From the NCBI GenBank assembly GCA_011037195.1, contig JAAEAF010000099.1, forward strand, positions 62,001 through 126,000: DNA of 64,000 bases, in the 5' to 3' direction. The DNA is from Triatoma infestans (Eukaryota; Arthropoda; Insecta; Hemiptera; Reduviidae). The translations under genes and the position numbers were made by a program. The notes under the pieces are model-generated. The model saw only the letters and a program-made list of their open reading frames with translations. It ran no database searches and was not told the DNA's origin. Each line of letters starts with the position of its first letter. Positions within the stretch are counted from its first letter, which is position 1. Positions 26,101-36,142 of the stretch are shown in pieces.

Positions 26101-29100
26101 ATAATTATTTGGCAAAGCTGCCGGGTGGGGAACTCACCCGATATATTCCCAAGAAAATTCTATGTCAAATGGTGCAAACCGCTTAAAAATTCGTCCAGCC
26201 GAATTTGCAATAATAACACATTTCACAAAAACGTGACATATGAAATAGCTCACTTTTATATATATATGTTGTCAAAATCAAAGGATTTTCTTTAAATTTC
26301 ATAGAATAGATATGTCTGTGTATTTTACTTAATATGTATTACAGCGCTGTTTGTATAGTCGTTTATAGAAGGGTTAAGCTTAGAAAAACTTAAAAAGACA
26401 TGAGAAAAATATTTATTGTGGCGCTTTCTATATTTCAATTTTCTGTTTCAGGTTATATCCCAATGGAACAGAAATATCAAGAATTTTGGATCAAGGATTT
26501 GATCTTTCAGGATACCATATTCCTGCTGAAGTAAGAAAAGTTGTATCTCCTTTCTTAGCAAAACACATTTAAAAAAAATAAATTCAGCACCTGAAGAAAA
26601 GTCACTAATATTTTCTTTTACTACTGTAAGAGCAAGTATTATGATCCTTTACATATATCATTTCACCGGAAATACATGTTTTGAGTCCCCTAATTACGAA
26701 AAAAGTTTTTACCAATTGGTGAATACTCTAGAGTTTGTGTTGTGTGTCAAAAACAAAAAAAATCGCAGAAACTTCAACCTTGATATTCCATTTAGATACG
26801 ACATCGGATCAAACACCAAGGTTTCAATTAAAATCCGTGCGATTTTACTGAACGGTTTACTCACGATTTTCTCGAAATCAAAGGATTTTCTTTAAATTAC
26901 ATTTTCTGTTTACATCTATCACTTTAACTTAAAAGTTCTTTCCGGTAAAATTGGGTTTTATGGATTCTGGAGGAGATGCAACATTAAGCTTTCGTCTACG
27001 TGCGGTTCTATATAGTGTACCTCTCCCATCTGCATGTTCGCGCTGAAGGGAATGAGATGGCTGACGCTCTGGCAAGGAAAGGTGTTGTATCCCCACTTAT
27101 GGTACCTGAACCATTTTGTTGGGTCAGCGGTCAATTTGTTTTAGAGAGGAAATTAAAAAGGAGGAAGTAAGGATTCTCAACACGGGAACTTCCTCCTAGG
27201 TCTGAGGCAGGCTACGATCCACTTGGAAAATTATCCCTAGGAGGTCGGAAGCATGCATCGGTCTTAGTAAGTACAAGCTCCACATTCTTACAGGTTCCCT
27301 CACGGGGCATTGTAGATTCACGGGGTACCTGACGAAGCTGGGCTTGGAGAGTGACAGCATGTGCATATTCTGTGGGAAGATAGAGGGAACTCCAATACCT
27401 CTTCTAACGGACTGCCATTCAAAGAAGATTTAGAAAACCTAGCAGTTACCAGGAGGAGGAGGGGAACATACCCTACCTAGAACCTTCCAGGATATTAAGA
27501 TTCTTTAGGATCTTAACTTAATGGGGGTACTGTAAGCGAGAGGTTCGCCCATGGTACCTGTGGGGGTGCTGTAGGCTAAGCCCAAGGCACCCAAGGGGCA
27601 CAGCACAATAGACCGTGTAGGTCGCAGTGCAATAGACCCCTTCACATAAAAAAAAAATACTAAGTTTGAGTTTCATGCGAGTTTTCGTTTTTGAGATATT
27701 TTGTTAACACAAACACCCAAAATTCGCTAAAAACATTTCTTTCGTAATGAGGGTACCTCAAGCCATGCAGTTCCGGTGAAAACTCAATTTCGAAAATTTG
27801 ACACATCGCAAAACTTCCTCTTTGACCAGGAGTAAATGAAAGCAAAAATGGAGATTAATAATGGTTCAAATAAGTGAAATATCAAATAAATGTTTTAGGA
27901 ACATGTAAACCTCAACATGGTGGTTCTCTTAAAATCTGAAAAGGAATTTTACCGGCCAACGGAAGTTCTACCAGAAAGATGGTCTCGAAGTGAAAACACT
28001 CAGAAAGCTAATCCGTTCATACTGATTCCATTTGGGCATGGAACAAGAACATGTATAGGTCTGTATAAAAGTTATCTTTACTAAAGCCATTAATTTTGTT
28101 AAATATATCAATATATTATGAAGAAATTTGGTGAGGTTCGGTCAAGAAAAAAATATTCAATTATGCAACGTTTCGACAGAATTTTCTGTCTTTATCAAGG
28201 CTTTAATCTAGAAAACAATACAATGAGGAACTCAATGCATTAATAATATTGTAAATTTCCTATAATAATAATAATAATAAAAAATTAAATAATAATGATA
28301 TTGAACTTACATATTTCATGTAAGTTCAATTATTACACAGTCGTGAAGGTGTGGAGAAAGGAATTTTTTAACATACACATTTGTTGCATCGCAGAAACAT
28401 AAAAAAAAAAAATTAAAAGTTACTTGTTTCTTGTCTTAAAATCATCTACAGAAATGAAAGTGGGTTAAATAGGCAAAAAAGTGAAAGGGATTTGAGGAAA
28501 TTTTTAGGGGAGGGGTAGGTGAAAGGGAATTCAAGAATGTTTTTAAAAACCGTTATACAGCGCGAAAAAATTATTGGTATCGTTACGAAAATTAACAAAA
28601 ACTTTCTTTTTTTAAATTTAAGGCGCGTCAACATCTATGGTCATTGGCGCCCGGAGCTTTCTTAGCACTGCCGGCCTCCAGACAGTGTTCTCTCGTTACA
28701 GACAACACTGTCCATCAGCGGACAGTGAGCTGTAGAAGCTCCAAGGAATTTATTTATTTTTTGATATATATTATTTCTAATATATTTCTTTTTTTCCTGT
28801 TAGTTTCTTTTGCTAGTATTTTTGTTTTAGAAAAAACAAATTTATGATTTTTTCCTTCAAATGTTTCGTCAGTACAGTAATGTTGTCTTTGTCATTACAA
28901 ACAGACCTCGTTTACCAGATAGGCTGTACACAATGTCCAGCTGTTTATGTTGGTCAAACTACACAATACTTAAAATACAGAATGTACCAAGAGAGAGAGA
29001 GAGAGAGAGAATCATTTATTTGTTCTAGAGCTGAGCTCATACAAAGGGTTGCTGTTTACAATTTTTCTTAAATTACATTCACAATAAAAACATTAAGACG

Positions 29101-32100
29101 AATTACAATATAATTGAATTTCATTAACAGAATATCTTTATGAAAATATTAATAATAATCATCCGAAACTAGAATTACACAAGGTTTTGGAATAGTTAAA
29201 ACAAATAAACAAAATAAAATAAATGCAATAATTATAGAGTACTTCCTTTAAAAATAAAACAAAATCAAAATAAGTATTAAATCGATATGCTTAAGTAAAT
29301 TAGATAAACAGGTTATGAAGCTAAGATAAAATAAATGAAACAAAACATAAATTAATTAACTTTCTAAAGAATTAAGTTGGCCTATGACTTTGAAATAATT
29401 CGTATTATATTGGTAACAACTGAAATAATATTTTTATTTATATTTGAAAATTTATTATTCATAATTATACATCACTCGTTAATGATAAATTGTCTGAGTC
29501 TGAGTAAATTTTTAATATATTGGTAGACCATTATCAGTTTTTCCTTGGAGTCAGATGAAAGTATATCTATTATAGCAACCTCATAATTATCAGATATTTT
29601 AAGCTTTTGGAAGTAATACGATCTTATAGCGTTATAAGTCGGGCAATGCATTAACAGGTGAAATATCTCCTCATTTACTTTTAAGTCACAAATTGTACAT
29701 ATTTGATCTGAATTAATATTATAAGAATGATCCTTAACACTGAATTTGATATTATGCTTCCCCACAGTTCTCAACTGAGCTATCAGTTTAGTGATAGCAA
29801 AAGGCATTTTTATCAGAAGATACTCTTGTGCAATATTTCTTCATATAGGTAACATATTATAGATTGGACTATACCTGGAGAATGATAACATTTGAACATC
29901 CATATCGAATAATTTTTGCTGCAACAAACTTAAAATTGTTTTCATTTGACGCTGTATAGTTAGTGGACATTGTTGATACCACAGATTTTCTAAATCCAGG
30001 TCCGTAAAGTACTTTTTTACTTGCGACACCCAATTTAATTTAACTACATTGCCCTGGAAAACAGAATGTACCAACATGAATACGATTGCAGAAATAAAAA
30101 TAACAAAGAACATTACTGCACTGACGAATCATTTTAGGGAAAAAAATCATAAATTCAATATTTCTAAAACAAAAAGACTAGCAAAAGAAACTAACAGCAA
30201 AAAAAGAAATATATTAGAAATAATATATATATTTAAAAAAAAAATTTTCTGTTAATTTTCGTAATGATACCAATAATTTGTCCGCACTGTATAACGGTTT
30301 TTTAAAAACATTCTTGAATTCCCTTTCACCTACCCCACCCCTAAAAATTTCATCAAATACCTTTCACTTTTTTGCCTATTCAACCCACTTTCATTTCTGT
30401 AGTTGATTTTAAGACAAGAAACTACTAACTTTTAATTTTCTTTAATTAATGCATTGGGTTCCTCATTTTATTGGTTTTTAGATTAAAGCCTTGATAGAGA
30501 TAGGAACTCTGTCGGAACGTTGACATAATTGATGTTTGTTTCTTGACCGATCCTCACCTATTTTCTTCATAACATAATTCATCAATGGTCAACAAAAACT
30601 TTTATATAGCAGTAGTTTGAAGATATTGAATAGTATTAATGTGTTTTTGATGCATTAGTATTAAATTGAAGATATTGTCCGAGAAACTGAATTTAACAAT
30701 AGAAGTTTGCTTGTTCATCGGCGATAACTTGCAGAGCTTTAATGGACTCTAGTAATGCCTTCTGGCAGGACAAACAAATATAAGCTACAGTAATTACGAA
30801 CATACTCGTATTTTGAGCTCGCACTAAAATAAGTTTTGCGAGCAATTAACTCAGTTTGCACAAGAATTCCATAATGGAACAACGTCATTTTCCTTAATAA
30901 TTTATACTTGTACATTCCGCTAGCACAGCTGCTCGTAACATTGATGCTAATGATCGCACTCGTTCGTTATTCACTAAATTTTCTTTTGAAAATATCAGTC
31001 TATAAAACAACCCAAGCGAAAGACTAGGGTAATTGAAGACCAGCTGAAAAGGTGGTTAGTTGTGTCCTTAGGCGTAGTCACGGGCTTTATGTGGAATAAT
31101 AAAAAGTATTTAACTATAATTTAAATCGCCGTTTATCAGAAATCTGAGTACCAGTAATTAGGGATGATTGGATTAGGCTTTCCTATCAAGTGTAAATTCA
31201 CTATACTGTACGAATTTAATACTTATATAATATTAATAAATAAGAATTAAATGTTACAAAAATTCTGAGTTTGATGGTGCAAGTGCTTCTTTACGGATTT
31301 TTCTTTTTTTCAGTTTTCTGTGGTTATCTCGAAAAAAGGGGCGAATAGGTTTCTTTAAACTACGTATACATACTAACCATATGGTAGACCTATCATGTTT
31401 GGCATATTTTCCGAAGAAATTTATTTTGTGGGGGTTTGAAGGGAGTAATGCTTCTCTCAAGTGTATTATTATAGTTTAGGTTCTCCCATACGAAGCCAAC
31501 TAAATATTTAATAAAAATGAAACGTTTCAACTAACTCTGTCAGTTATAACCGGGTAAATTCCAATAAGAGAAAGTCTTGTGATTGTTTCAACCAGATTTT
31601 TTACATTTCTTTATATTATTATTCATAAACTTAAATTCATAAACGACAAATACTCGTTAATTTTTCTGACCGAATATCAATATTCTACTGAAACTATTGA
31701 TAATTGATAAGACACTTAATATTATAAAAAAAATGTACTATGAAACACTCGCACGTCTTTCATTACTGCAATTCTAAAAATTTTAAAAGACAAATTTTCT
31801 TCAAATTTACGATTTTTACTAAGTGGCTTCAATTTTATATCAATTTGAGAATCCAAACGTAATAAAAGACTTTTTTGAGGATACCATACATAACTCTTTC
31901 CACAAAACTTCTTTAAATGAACTTTCTCGAAAAAAAATTCCCAACGTAAGTGATAGGACTCGCTATTCATAGTTAATACAACAAATTTAATTAAATCCGT
32001 CGGTGTTTTTATGGATAAAATCTGAGAAAACTGAAAACCTGTTCAGTAAAAACGCTCTTTCGGACCCACTTTTGAAAAAATCGCAAAAAAAAACAAAAAA

Positions 32101-32649
32101 TCCATTGAGTAAAGTGAAACTTCCGATTGAGGAATTTCGACAGGTAACTTCCTGTCGCATCCCATTGTTATAACCATGTGGAATGTCAATTTTGAACTTT
32201 CTGCGATTTTTTATTTTTGATCTATGCTGTTCACATACACCCACAAACAGAGGCCACTTTTTAAATACCATTTTTGTTGGACTCAGAGGACCACAAAACG
32301 TGTATTTCCGGAGAGAACTCGATATCGAAAATTTGTCACGATTATAATACTTCCGCTAACAGCAGTTAGAATAAATAATATTATGTAAAATTGCATTTCC
32401 AAACAAGGATGAAGTTTTGAAATAAAAGTTTGCATTAATAAACTATGTACAACTACACTTTATTAAGCAAATTATGTATTTGTAGGTCGCAGATATGCAG
32501 AACAAAGTATGCTAATTGCAATGGCGAAAATTCTTCAAAACTTCAAACTTAGATATAAAAAGGATGTACAGCCTTTGAAGCAAGTCTACAATATTCTAAT
32601 GTATCCTACAGACACCAGGGGTCTCATAATGGAACCAAGAAATGAGTGA
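14104..32649 (+). CDS. Mitochondrial-clan cytochrome P450, nine exons
   Basis: Exons: 14104-14197, 15186-15414, 16996-17186, 18446-18638, 18920-19094, 23966-24132, 26452-26530, 27899-28058 and 32486-32649. All junctions keep frame and give 483 residues. A PGP hinge (KIPGPLNLP) is at residues 13-21; the I-helix is near 280-300; ExxR is E347-R350 (KEALR); PERW is at 401-404; the heme loop FGHGTRTCIG is at 421-430 with the Cys ligand at 428. QRLG, NEGRTP, NGEEW and the I-helix-to-heme spacing suggest the arthropod mitochondrial clan, whose members receive electrons from adrenodoxin and include ecdysteroid-pathway enzymes. The subfamily cannot be settled by eye; a CYP302-like (AEQ after the heme loop) or other Halloween-type identity is only a guess. 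The N-terminus is short, with 12 residues before the hinge, so an upstream exon with a mitochondrial signal may have been missed. Introns 5 and 8 are swollen by transposons. Confidence 0.9.
14250..14900 (-). repeat. Interspersed repeat family copies in P450 intron 1
   Basis: Read on the minus strand, it carries TAAGAGAAAATTGTGTGAG-like ends at about 14440 and 14820. Between them are GGTTGACCGG and GAAAATCGGTTGACC-type blocks shared with other copies. Confidence 0.5.
17250..17640 (-). repeat. Interspersed repeat family copy, open in one frame
   Basis: A minus-oriented copy in P450 intron 3, with the blocks seen elsewhere (CCTAAGCAGAACATCAAG, TTTCGTTCTTGAGATATTTTG, CATGTTTTTCCGGAGAAAAC). One minus-strand frame stays open for 118 codons, but the same frame is broken in other copies, so it is probably not a gene. 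Confidence 0.6.
17536..18007. repeat. 236-bp tandem duplication
   Basis: Two adjacent copies, 17536-17771 and 17772-18007, start GCGTCTTCTGGGGACCT. By eye they differ at only two or three positions (for example CTATAAAC versus CTGTAAAC). The unit spans the end of one interspersed repeat and its flank. It lies in P450 intron 3. Confidence 0.9.
18701..18840. mobile_element. 140-bp palindromic unit, Penelope-terminal-like
   Basis: CAAACAAGCAAAATATTAGTT on the left is the inverse of AACTAATATTTTGCTTGTTT-type sequence on the right; inner arms (AAAGAAAGTACTTTTTATCTTTAAA against TTTAAAGATGAAAACATTTTTCTTT) are imperfect. The centre contains GTCCGAAACGTTG, the second half of a hammerhead-like motif, but no CUGANGA box. 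It lies between P450 exons 4 and 5. Confidence 0.6.
19505..19960 (+). repeat. Interspersed repeat family copy
   Basis: A good copy starting CTGCTGTAAGAGAAAGTATT. It is followed by GCGACCGGGTCCAATTTCCG, a GTGGGTGAACAAAATATTCC block, AGAAGTGCGATTTTACTG, and AACGATTTTCTTTAAACTTC. Confidence 0.75.
20139..20169 (-). ncRNA. Hammerhead-like relic (CUUGAUGA type)
   Basis: On the minus strand: UUGAUGA, a UUUAU/AUAAA hairpin with UAAU loop, then C-GAAAC-GG. The first box has U in place of the invariant C, so it is unlikely to be active. It shares its form with the pair at 28165 and 30488. Confidence 0.3.
20190..21440 (-). pseudogene. LINE with RNase H domain, 3' fragment
   Basis: Part of a non-LTR retrotransposon of the Jockey/R1/I type. 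At 21030-21287 the minus frame reads NVVIFVDSQEVIISLISA and later VLQWVPSHCGLPVNEQADRLAKEG, the DSQ and W(V/I)PSHxG-NE-AD boxes of LINE RNase H. At 20301-20600 it continues WGQRPVSL, SLPGLRQAKICFG, LSKNKLRVLTGFLTGHC, typical of the tail past RNase H. The frames are broken by indels. The 3' end has a GGTCGCAGTG block shared with the other copies here. Confidence 0.8.
21515..22440 (+). repeat. Interspersed repeat family, longest copy
   Basis: The reference copy for a family with more than 20 partial copies in both orientations. It begins TAGTAAGAGAAAGTATTG, followed by a block ending AAATATCCGTTTTGAGGAC. It then has two diverged internal copies of a unit with ACGATTTTCTTTAAACTTGG, CTACAACTTTTATTT, ATTCATTTAAGGG and TTTCCTCTAAAGTGCTAT, and ends CTAAGAGAAAGTTGTGTGAG. 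Other clear copies: 15790-16030, 16500-16760, 23620-23790, 31140-31640, 39100-39735, 40215-40560, 41485-41970, 43735-44000, 46035-46365, 48285-48600, 48935-49500, 50205-50560, 59510-59660 and 60370-60500. No protein domain or clear target duplication was seen. Confidence 0.75.
22450..23330 (-). pseudogene. Penelope-like reverse transcriptase relic
   Basis: The minus strand read across frames gives VPLDIKSVFTNIVLVKEIIS, FYTIKDGVTVGSPIAP and IYKFVDDLL in the right order for a Penelope-like RT (known forms: DI-SLFTNIP, Y-Q--GL-MGSPL-P, RYVDD). Stops and frame changes are numerous. It lies in P450 intron 5. Confidence 0.7.
24270..24760 (+). pseudogene. RTE-like LINE, 3' coding fragment
   Basis: It reads EEIKARLAAGNGFLFALAK, AVATYASETWYCLKE, EYGRERFIFGPRTENGQWCSR, NDELFELFKELDIV and RSRWTGHIERMDE across frames. 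Each piece matches in order the C-terminal part of the near-intact element at 35570-36100. It is diverged and frameshifted, thus an older copy. Confidence 0.8.
25020..25940 (-). pseudogene. Helitron Rep/helicase N-terminal remnant
   Basis: In minus-strand order: a QPAKTPAERK segment, then RHFGEMNFAKKSCCHKGKVK, then NDIRLFNSMFAFAKFQADI, then after a decayed gap RVYNKPVTSECAALIVSIEE. This follows the Helitron-like N-terminal domain (C--CGA--F, CC--GKV-LP, IR-YN--FAF-SFGA, RYN-PT--EVA-II). No rolling-circle HUH motif, helicase or element end was seen. It lies in P450 intron 6. Confidence 0.65.
26620..27010 (+). repeat. Interspersed repeat family copy
   Basis: It starts CTACTGTAAGAGCAAGTATT and has the CACCGGAAATACATGTTTTG, CATTTAGATACGACATCGG and AAAGGATTTTCTTTAAAT blocks. 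It lies between P450 exons 7 and 8. Confidence 0.7.
27030..27640 (+). pseudogene. LINE with RNase H domain, 3' fragment
   Basis: A plus-strand copy of the family seen at 20190-21440. It begins in the end of RNase H (SHLHVRAEGNEMADALARKG, matching the GNE-AD-LA box) and runs through the tail to a 3' end with ACCGTGTAGGTCGCAGTGCA. Stops are present. It lies in the P450 intron between exons 7 and 8. Confidence 0.75.
28875..30230 (+). pseudogene. Penelope-like GIY-YIG endonuclease end, interrupted
   Basis: The plus strand gives DLVYQIGCTQCPAVYVGQTT followed by QYLKYRMYQ, then after the LINE insertion HEYDCRNKNN and a piece with THFREKNHKFNI. The VYxI, CxxC and YVGQT elements match the GIY-YIG endonuclease at the C-terminus of Penelope-like polyproteins. 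The frame is cut by a 1,070-bp LINE and has further frame changes. Confidence 0.7.
28991..30060 (-). mobile_element. 5'-truncated LINE inserted into a Penelope-like element
   Basis: The insertion is bounded by a perfect 14-bp duplication, ACAGAATGTACCAA, at 28977-28990 and 30061-30074. In its own (minus) orientation it ends in a (TC)n tract. Minus-strand frames read VVKLNWVSQVKKYFTDLDLE, LWYQQCPLTIQRQM and, at 29472-29807, CTICDLKVNEEIFHLLMHC, the CxxC-H-C zinc-binding tail of many non-LTR polyproteins. Only the C-terminal coding part is present. Three kinds of evidence (duplication, simple-repeat tail, truncation) agree on LINE target-primed insertion. Confidence 0.85.
31735..32365 (-). repeat. 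Interspersed repeat family copy
   Basis: A minus-oriented copy ending just upstream of the last P450 exon, with the GAAACACTCGCACGTC-type end at 31740 and the CGTGTATTTCCGGAGAGAAC block near 32300. An ACAGCAGTTAGA junction closes it at about 32360. Confidence 0.65.
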
Positions 32650-32727
32650 GATTCACGCTACTTAAAATACTCAGTAGAATGAGAGAAAATTATATCATGT
32701 ATTCTGCTTTGATTATATATCAGTGTT

Positions 32728-32733
32728 AATAAA
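32728..32733 (+). promoter_or_regulatory. Candidate polyadenylation signal of the P450
   Basis: AATAAA lies 79 bases past the P450 stop codon in an AT-rich stretch followed by a T/GT-rich run. Confidence 0.5.
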
Positions 32734-32944
32734 GATCATGTTTTTGTCTTACCTTGTAAATCAGTTGTTTCGTCTTATTTAATAAGTACCTTTTCCTTTT
32801 AACTTCTCTTCTTCTGCAAGAGGAATATTGATGTAATTCCAACTTTGCGAAATTGAATTTCAACGGAAATACATGATGTGAGGCCCCCTAGGTACGCACA
32901 AATTTTTTAACGAATGATCTTTTTGTGTGTGTTAACAGAATATC

Positions 32945-35900
32945 GGGGTGTAAGTAGGTCGCCTCCGCGTGGTGCACCCTGGATAATGCTAAATGTCCTA
33001 CATGGGCAGACGGGGCTCATAGTCGTGGTGAAGGCAGCTCGTCTAGGGGATGGGAACCCCGAAATAAATCCTCTGGTCCTCCAGGTTGGGGGTTGGACGA
33101 TGGGCCAACGACCCATCTCTTTAAAAAATACTATTGTTACGGAACATAAACAAAGAAATAGCCGGACGGGAAAAAGGAAACGACTTAGGCGAGGACACGG
33201 ATTAATGCGTTTGGCCACATGGAATGTAAGAAGTTTGTATCAAGCTGGAGCTAGTAGAATATTAGAGAAAGAATTGCTGAAATACCACATAGATGTTGCT
33301 GCTCTTCAGGAGATCAGATGGAGAAATTCAGATATAATAGGATTAAAAGATTATACAATGATAAATAGTGCCAGCACAAGCAGGAATAACATATTTGGTA
33401 CAGGATTCATGATTAAAAACTCGATGAAACATGCTCTAGTAAGTTACAAAGCGATAAATGAGAGGATTTGCCTTATACGTGTTAGAGGTAAAATGTATAA
33501 TACTTCCCTTATTAGTGTGCACGCCCCGACAGAAGAGAAAGATGAAGATGAAAAAGATAATTTTTATGGGAGTTTAGAGAAGGTGTGGGATGAACTGTCA
33601 AGATATGATGCCAAAATAATAATGGGGGATTTTAATGCAAAAATAGGAAAGGAAGCGACTTTCTCCCCCACGATAGGAATGCATAGTAAACATGAGATAT
33701 CCAGTGGGAATGGATTTAGATTGATAGATTTTGCGATGGCGAGAGGACTACGGGTCAGTAGCACGTACTTCCCGCACAAAGAAATCCACAAAGAGACGTG
33801 GATATCTCCAGATGGTCAAACCAAAAGTCAACTCGATCATATACTTATAGATGTTCGTCATAAGTCTAACATACAAGATGTACGTAGTTTTCGGGGAGCT
33901 GATTGCGACACCGATCACTATATGGTAGGAGCAAAATATACACAAAGAATTGCTACACAGTTAAGTGGACGAACAGAAACGATAAGAAAATTGAGGGTTG
34001 ATAGACTACAACTGGAAGAAAGAGGAAATCTCTACAGGGAAAAGGTGCGGGAGAAAATAATTGGCTATCAGGCAGAAACAGTTGACTTAGATGTAAACGA
34101 GAAATGGGAAAAAATCAAGTCCGTTCTAAAATCGGCCGCAGAGGAAGTGATTGGGTACAGAGAAAGAAGAGAACGGAATGAGTGGTATGATGAAGAATGT
34201 GCCTCGGCTGTGCAAGAGAGAAACGAGGCAAGGCAAAAATTTTTGTGCAGAAGGACTAGAAACTCTTATGAATATTATAAAGAGAAAAGGAAGAAAGTGA
34301 AAGAAATCTGTAGAAATAAGAAAAGGCAATGGGAGAAAAGAAAAATAGAGGAAGTACAAGAACAATTTGAAGCGAAGGAGACCCGTAAGTTTTATAAAGG
34401 AGTGAAAGACATAAGTTCCGGATATAAACTTCGTGTTAACTTCTGCAAGGGTAAGGATGATAATGTTTTAGGTGATAAAAAAGAAGTTCTCTCAAGGTGG
34501 GCCCAATACTTCAGTGAACTGTTAAACCCTGAGAAAGTAGAGGCAAATGCTATAGAGGAAGTGATAGGTAGGGCGGGGGAGATAGAAGAAGAGGATCCAC
34601 CGGAGAAGGAGGAGATAGAGAGCATTATCCAGGCACTCAGGAATAATCGTTCTCCTGGAATAGATGAGATACCTGCGGAGCTACTTAAGTATGGAGGAGA
34701 ACCGGTAATAGATGTGCTGCATAGTTTAATTTATGATATCTGGATGCAAGAAAAATTACCTGAAGAGTGGAAGACAGCTGTCTTGTGTCCCATTTACAAG
34801 AAGGGTGATAGGCTTAACTGTGGAAATTACAGGGGAATTGCATTGCTGCCTACAGTGTACAAAGTTCTCTCCATAGCAGTAAGTAATAGGCTGTCAACAT
34901 GGGCAGAGAGGATAATCGGTGACTATCAGTGCGGTTTCAGGAAAAACCGGTCAACAGTCGACCACATCTTCTCGGTCCGCCAAATGTTGGAAAAGACTTA
35001 CGAGCACAATGTGGACTTGCACCACTTGTTTGTAGATTTTCAGCAAGCCTACGATTCGATTGACAGGAAAGCAATGCTAACAGCTATGAGAAGTTTGGGA
35101 ATACCTGACAAGTTAGTCAGGTTGATAAAGGTTAGCTTGAATGATACTAACTGTAGGGTTAAGATTCAGAATTCCCTGTCAGAACAGTTTAGAGTAGCCT
35201 GCGGCCTCAGGCAGGGTGATCCAGTATCACCCATATTATTCAACCTGGCTTTGGAGTTTGCTATAAGAGCTGTGAGAACCAACCCCGGAGGGCACATCTA
35301 TAATAGAATGACCCAGCACCTTGCGTATGCGGATGATGTGTTGCTAACAGGACGTACTGTAGGATCATTAGCTGGTATACTCGAAGAATTTGAGAATTCG
35401 TCAAAAAAGCTTGGTTTGTTTATGAACGAAAAGAAAACAAAGTACATGAAGACTTCGAGAAACCAAGCAAGAAATCCAGCTAGCGTACAACTGTTGGGAC
35501 ACGTCTTTCCAGGAACAGACTGTTTTAAGTATTTGGGAGCAGTCGTGACACATAAAAATCAAATAGAAGAAGAAATAAAGGCTAGGATTGCTGCAGGCAA
35601 CAGGTGCTTATTTGCTCTGTCTAAAGCCTTTATTTCCGCTTTAAGGTGTTGTCACGGGATGCCAAAATAACATTATATAAAACGACCATAAAGCCGGTAG
35701 TTACATACGCGTGTGAAACCTGGGTATTAACTAAGTCATCTGAGAATGCGCTAGGGGTTTGGGAACGCAAAGTTCTGAGAAAGTTGTTTGGGGCCAAGAT
35801 AGTGGAGGGACAGTGGCGCTCCAGAACCAATGCGGAATTGTACGAGCTGTATAAAAACGAAAACATAGTGGCCAGTGTAAAGCAAGCTCGTTTGAGATGG

Positions 35901-36142
35901 CTGGGTCATGTCGAGAGGATGGAAGAAGAGCGCCTTCCGAAAAGACTCCTGTATGGGAATCCAGGAGGTGCAAGAAAGAAGGGTAGACCTCGTAAGAGAT
36001 GGCTCGACGATGTCCAGGAAGACCTCTCTGCATTGGGTGTAAGAAGATGGAGAAGAGAAGCGGCTGACAGAGCCGAATGGCAGAAAATTGTTAATGAGGC
36101 CATGGTCTATTTTGGACTGTAGTGCCATGGTAGTAGTAGTAG
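32945..36142 (+). mobile_element. RTE-like LINE, near full length
   Basis: A 3.2-kb non-LTR retrotransposon bounded by a perfect 12-bp target duplication, TAACAGAATATC (32933-32944 and 36143-36154). It starts GGGGTGTAAGTAGG and ends in a (TAG)n-type tract after the stop codon. Its size, single open frame, endonuclease plus RT without RNase H, and short-repeat tail suggest the RTE group; the clade name is by resemblance only. It lies between the P450 stop and the candidate exon at 37805. Confidence 0.9.
32986..36122 (+). pseudogene. RTE-like endonuclease-reverse transcriptase with one frameshift
   Basis: The protein copies the element RNA into DNA at a nicked target. The frame is open from before the element to 35670, but the part before 32945 is flanking DNA, so the first Met inside the element is at 32986. 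Endonuclease motifs in order: LATWNVRSL, ALQEIRW, IMGDFNAKIG, SQLDHILID and TDHYMV. RT motifs: RSPGIDEIPAELLKYGG, NYRGIALLP, QCGFRKNRST, LFVDFQQAYDSIDR, GLRQGDPVSPILFN and YADDVLL (catalytic). After LFALSKAF the frame shifts, and the rest continues at 35646-36122 (LSRDAKITLYKTT, YACETWVL, RLRWLGHVERM, GRPRKRWLDDVQEDL). A single indel near 35630-35650 separates this copy from an intact one. Confidence 0.9.

Larger units (their letters stand above)
28105..30587. mobile_element. Inverted pair of Penelope-like 3' ends
   Basis: The left arm (about 28105-28635, also 28740-28835) and right arm (about 30165-30587) are inverse copies. The shared blocks, in mirror order, are ATTATGAAGAAA, GATTAAAGCCTTGATA, AATGCATTG, a GGGAATTCAAGAATG block, and TTTTGCTAG. 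Between them is a plus-strand Penelope EN segment split by a LINE. Tail-to-tail inverted ends are characteristic of Penelope-like elements. Hammerhead-like relics occur at 28165-28200 (minus) and 30488-30521 (plus). No convincing target duplication was seen. Confidence 0.7.

Noticed and set aside
32914..32985. Upstream extension of the RTE-like open frame starting at 32914
   Set aside because: The target duplication places the element start at 32945; the first 31 bases belong to the split repeat, so the true start cannot be there.
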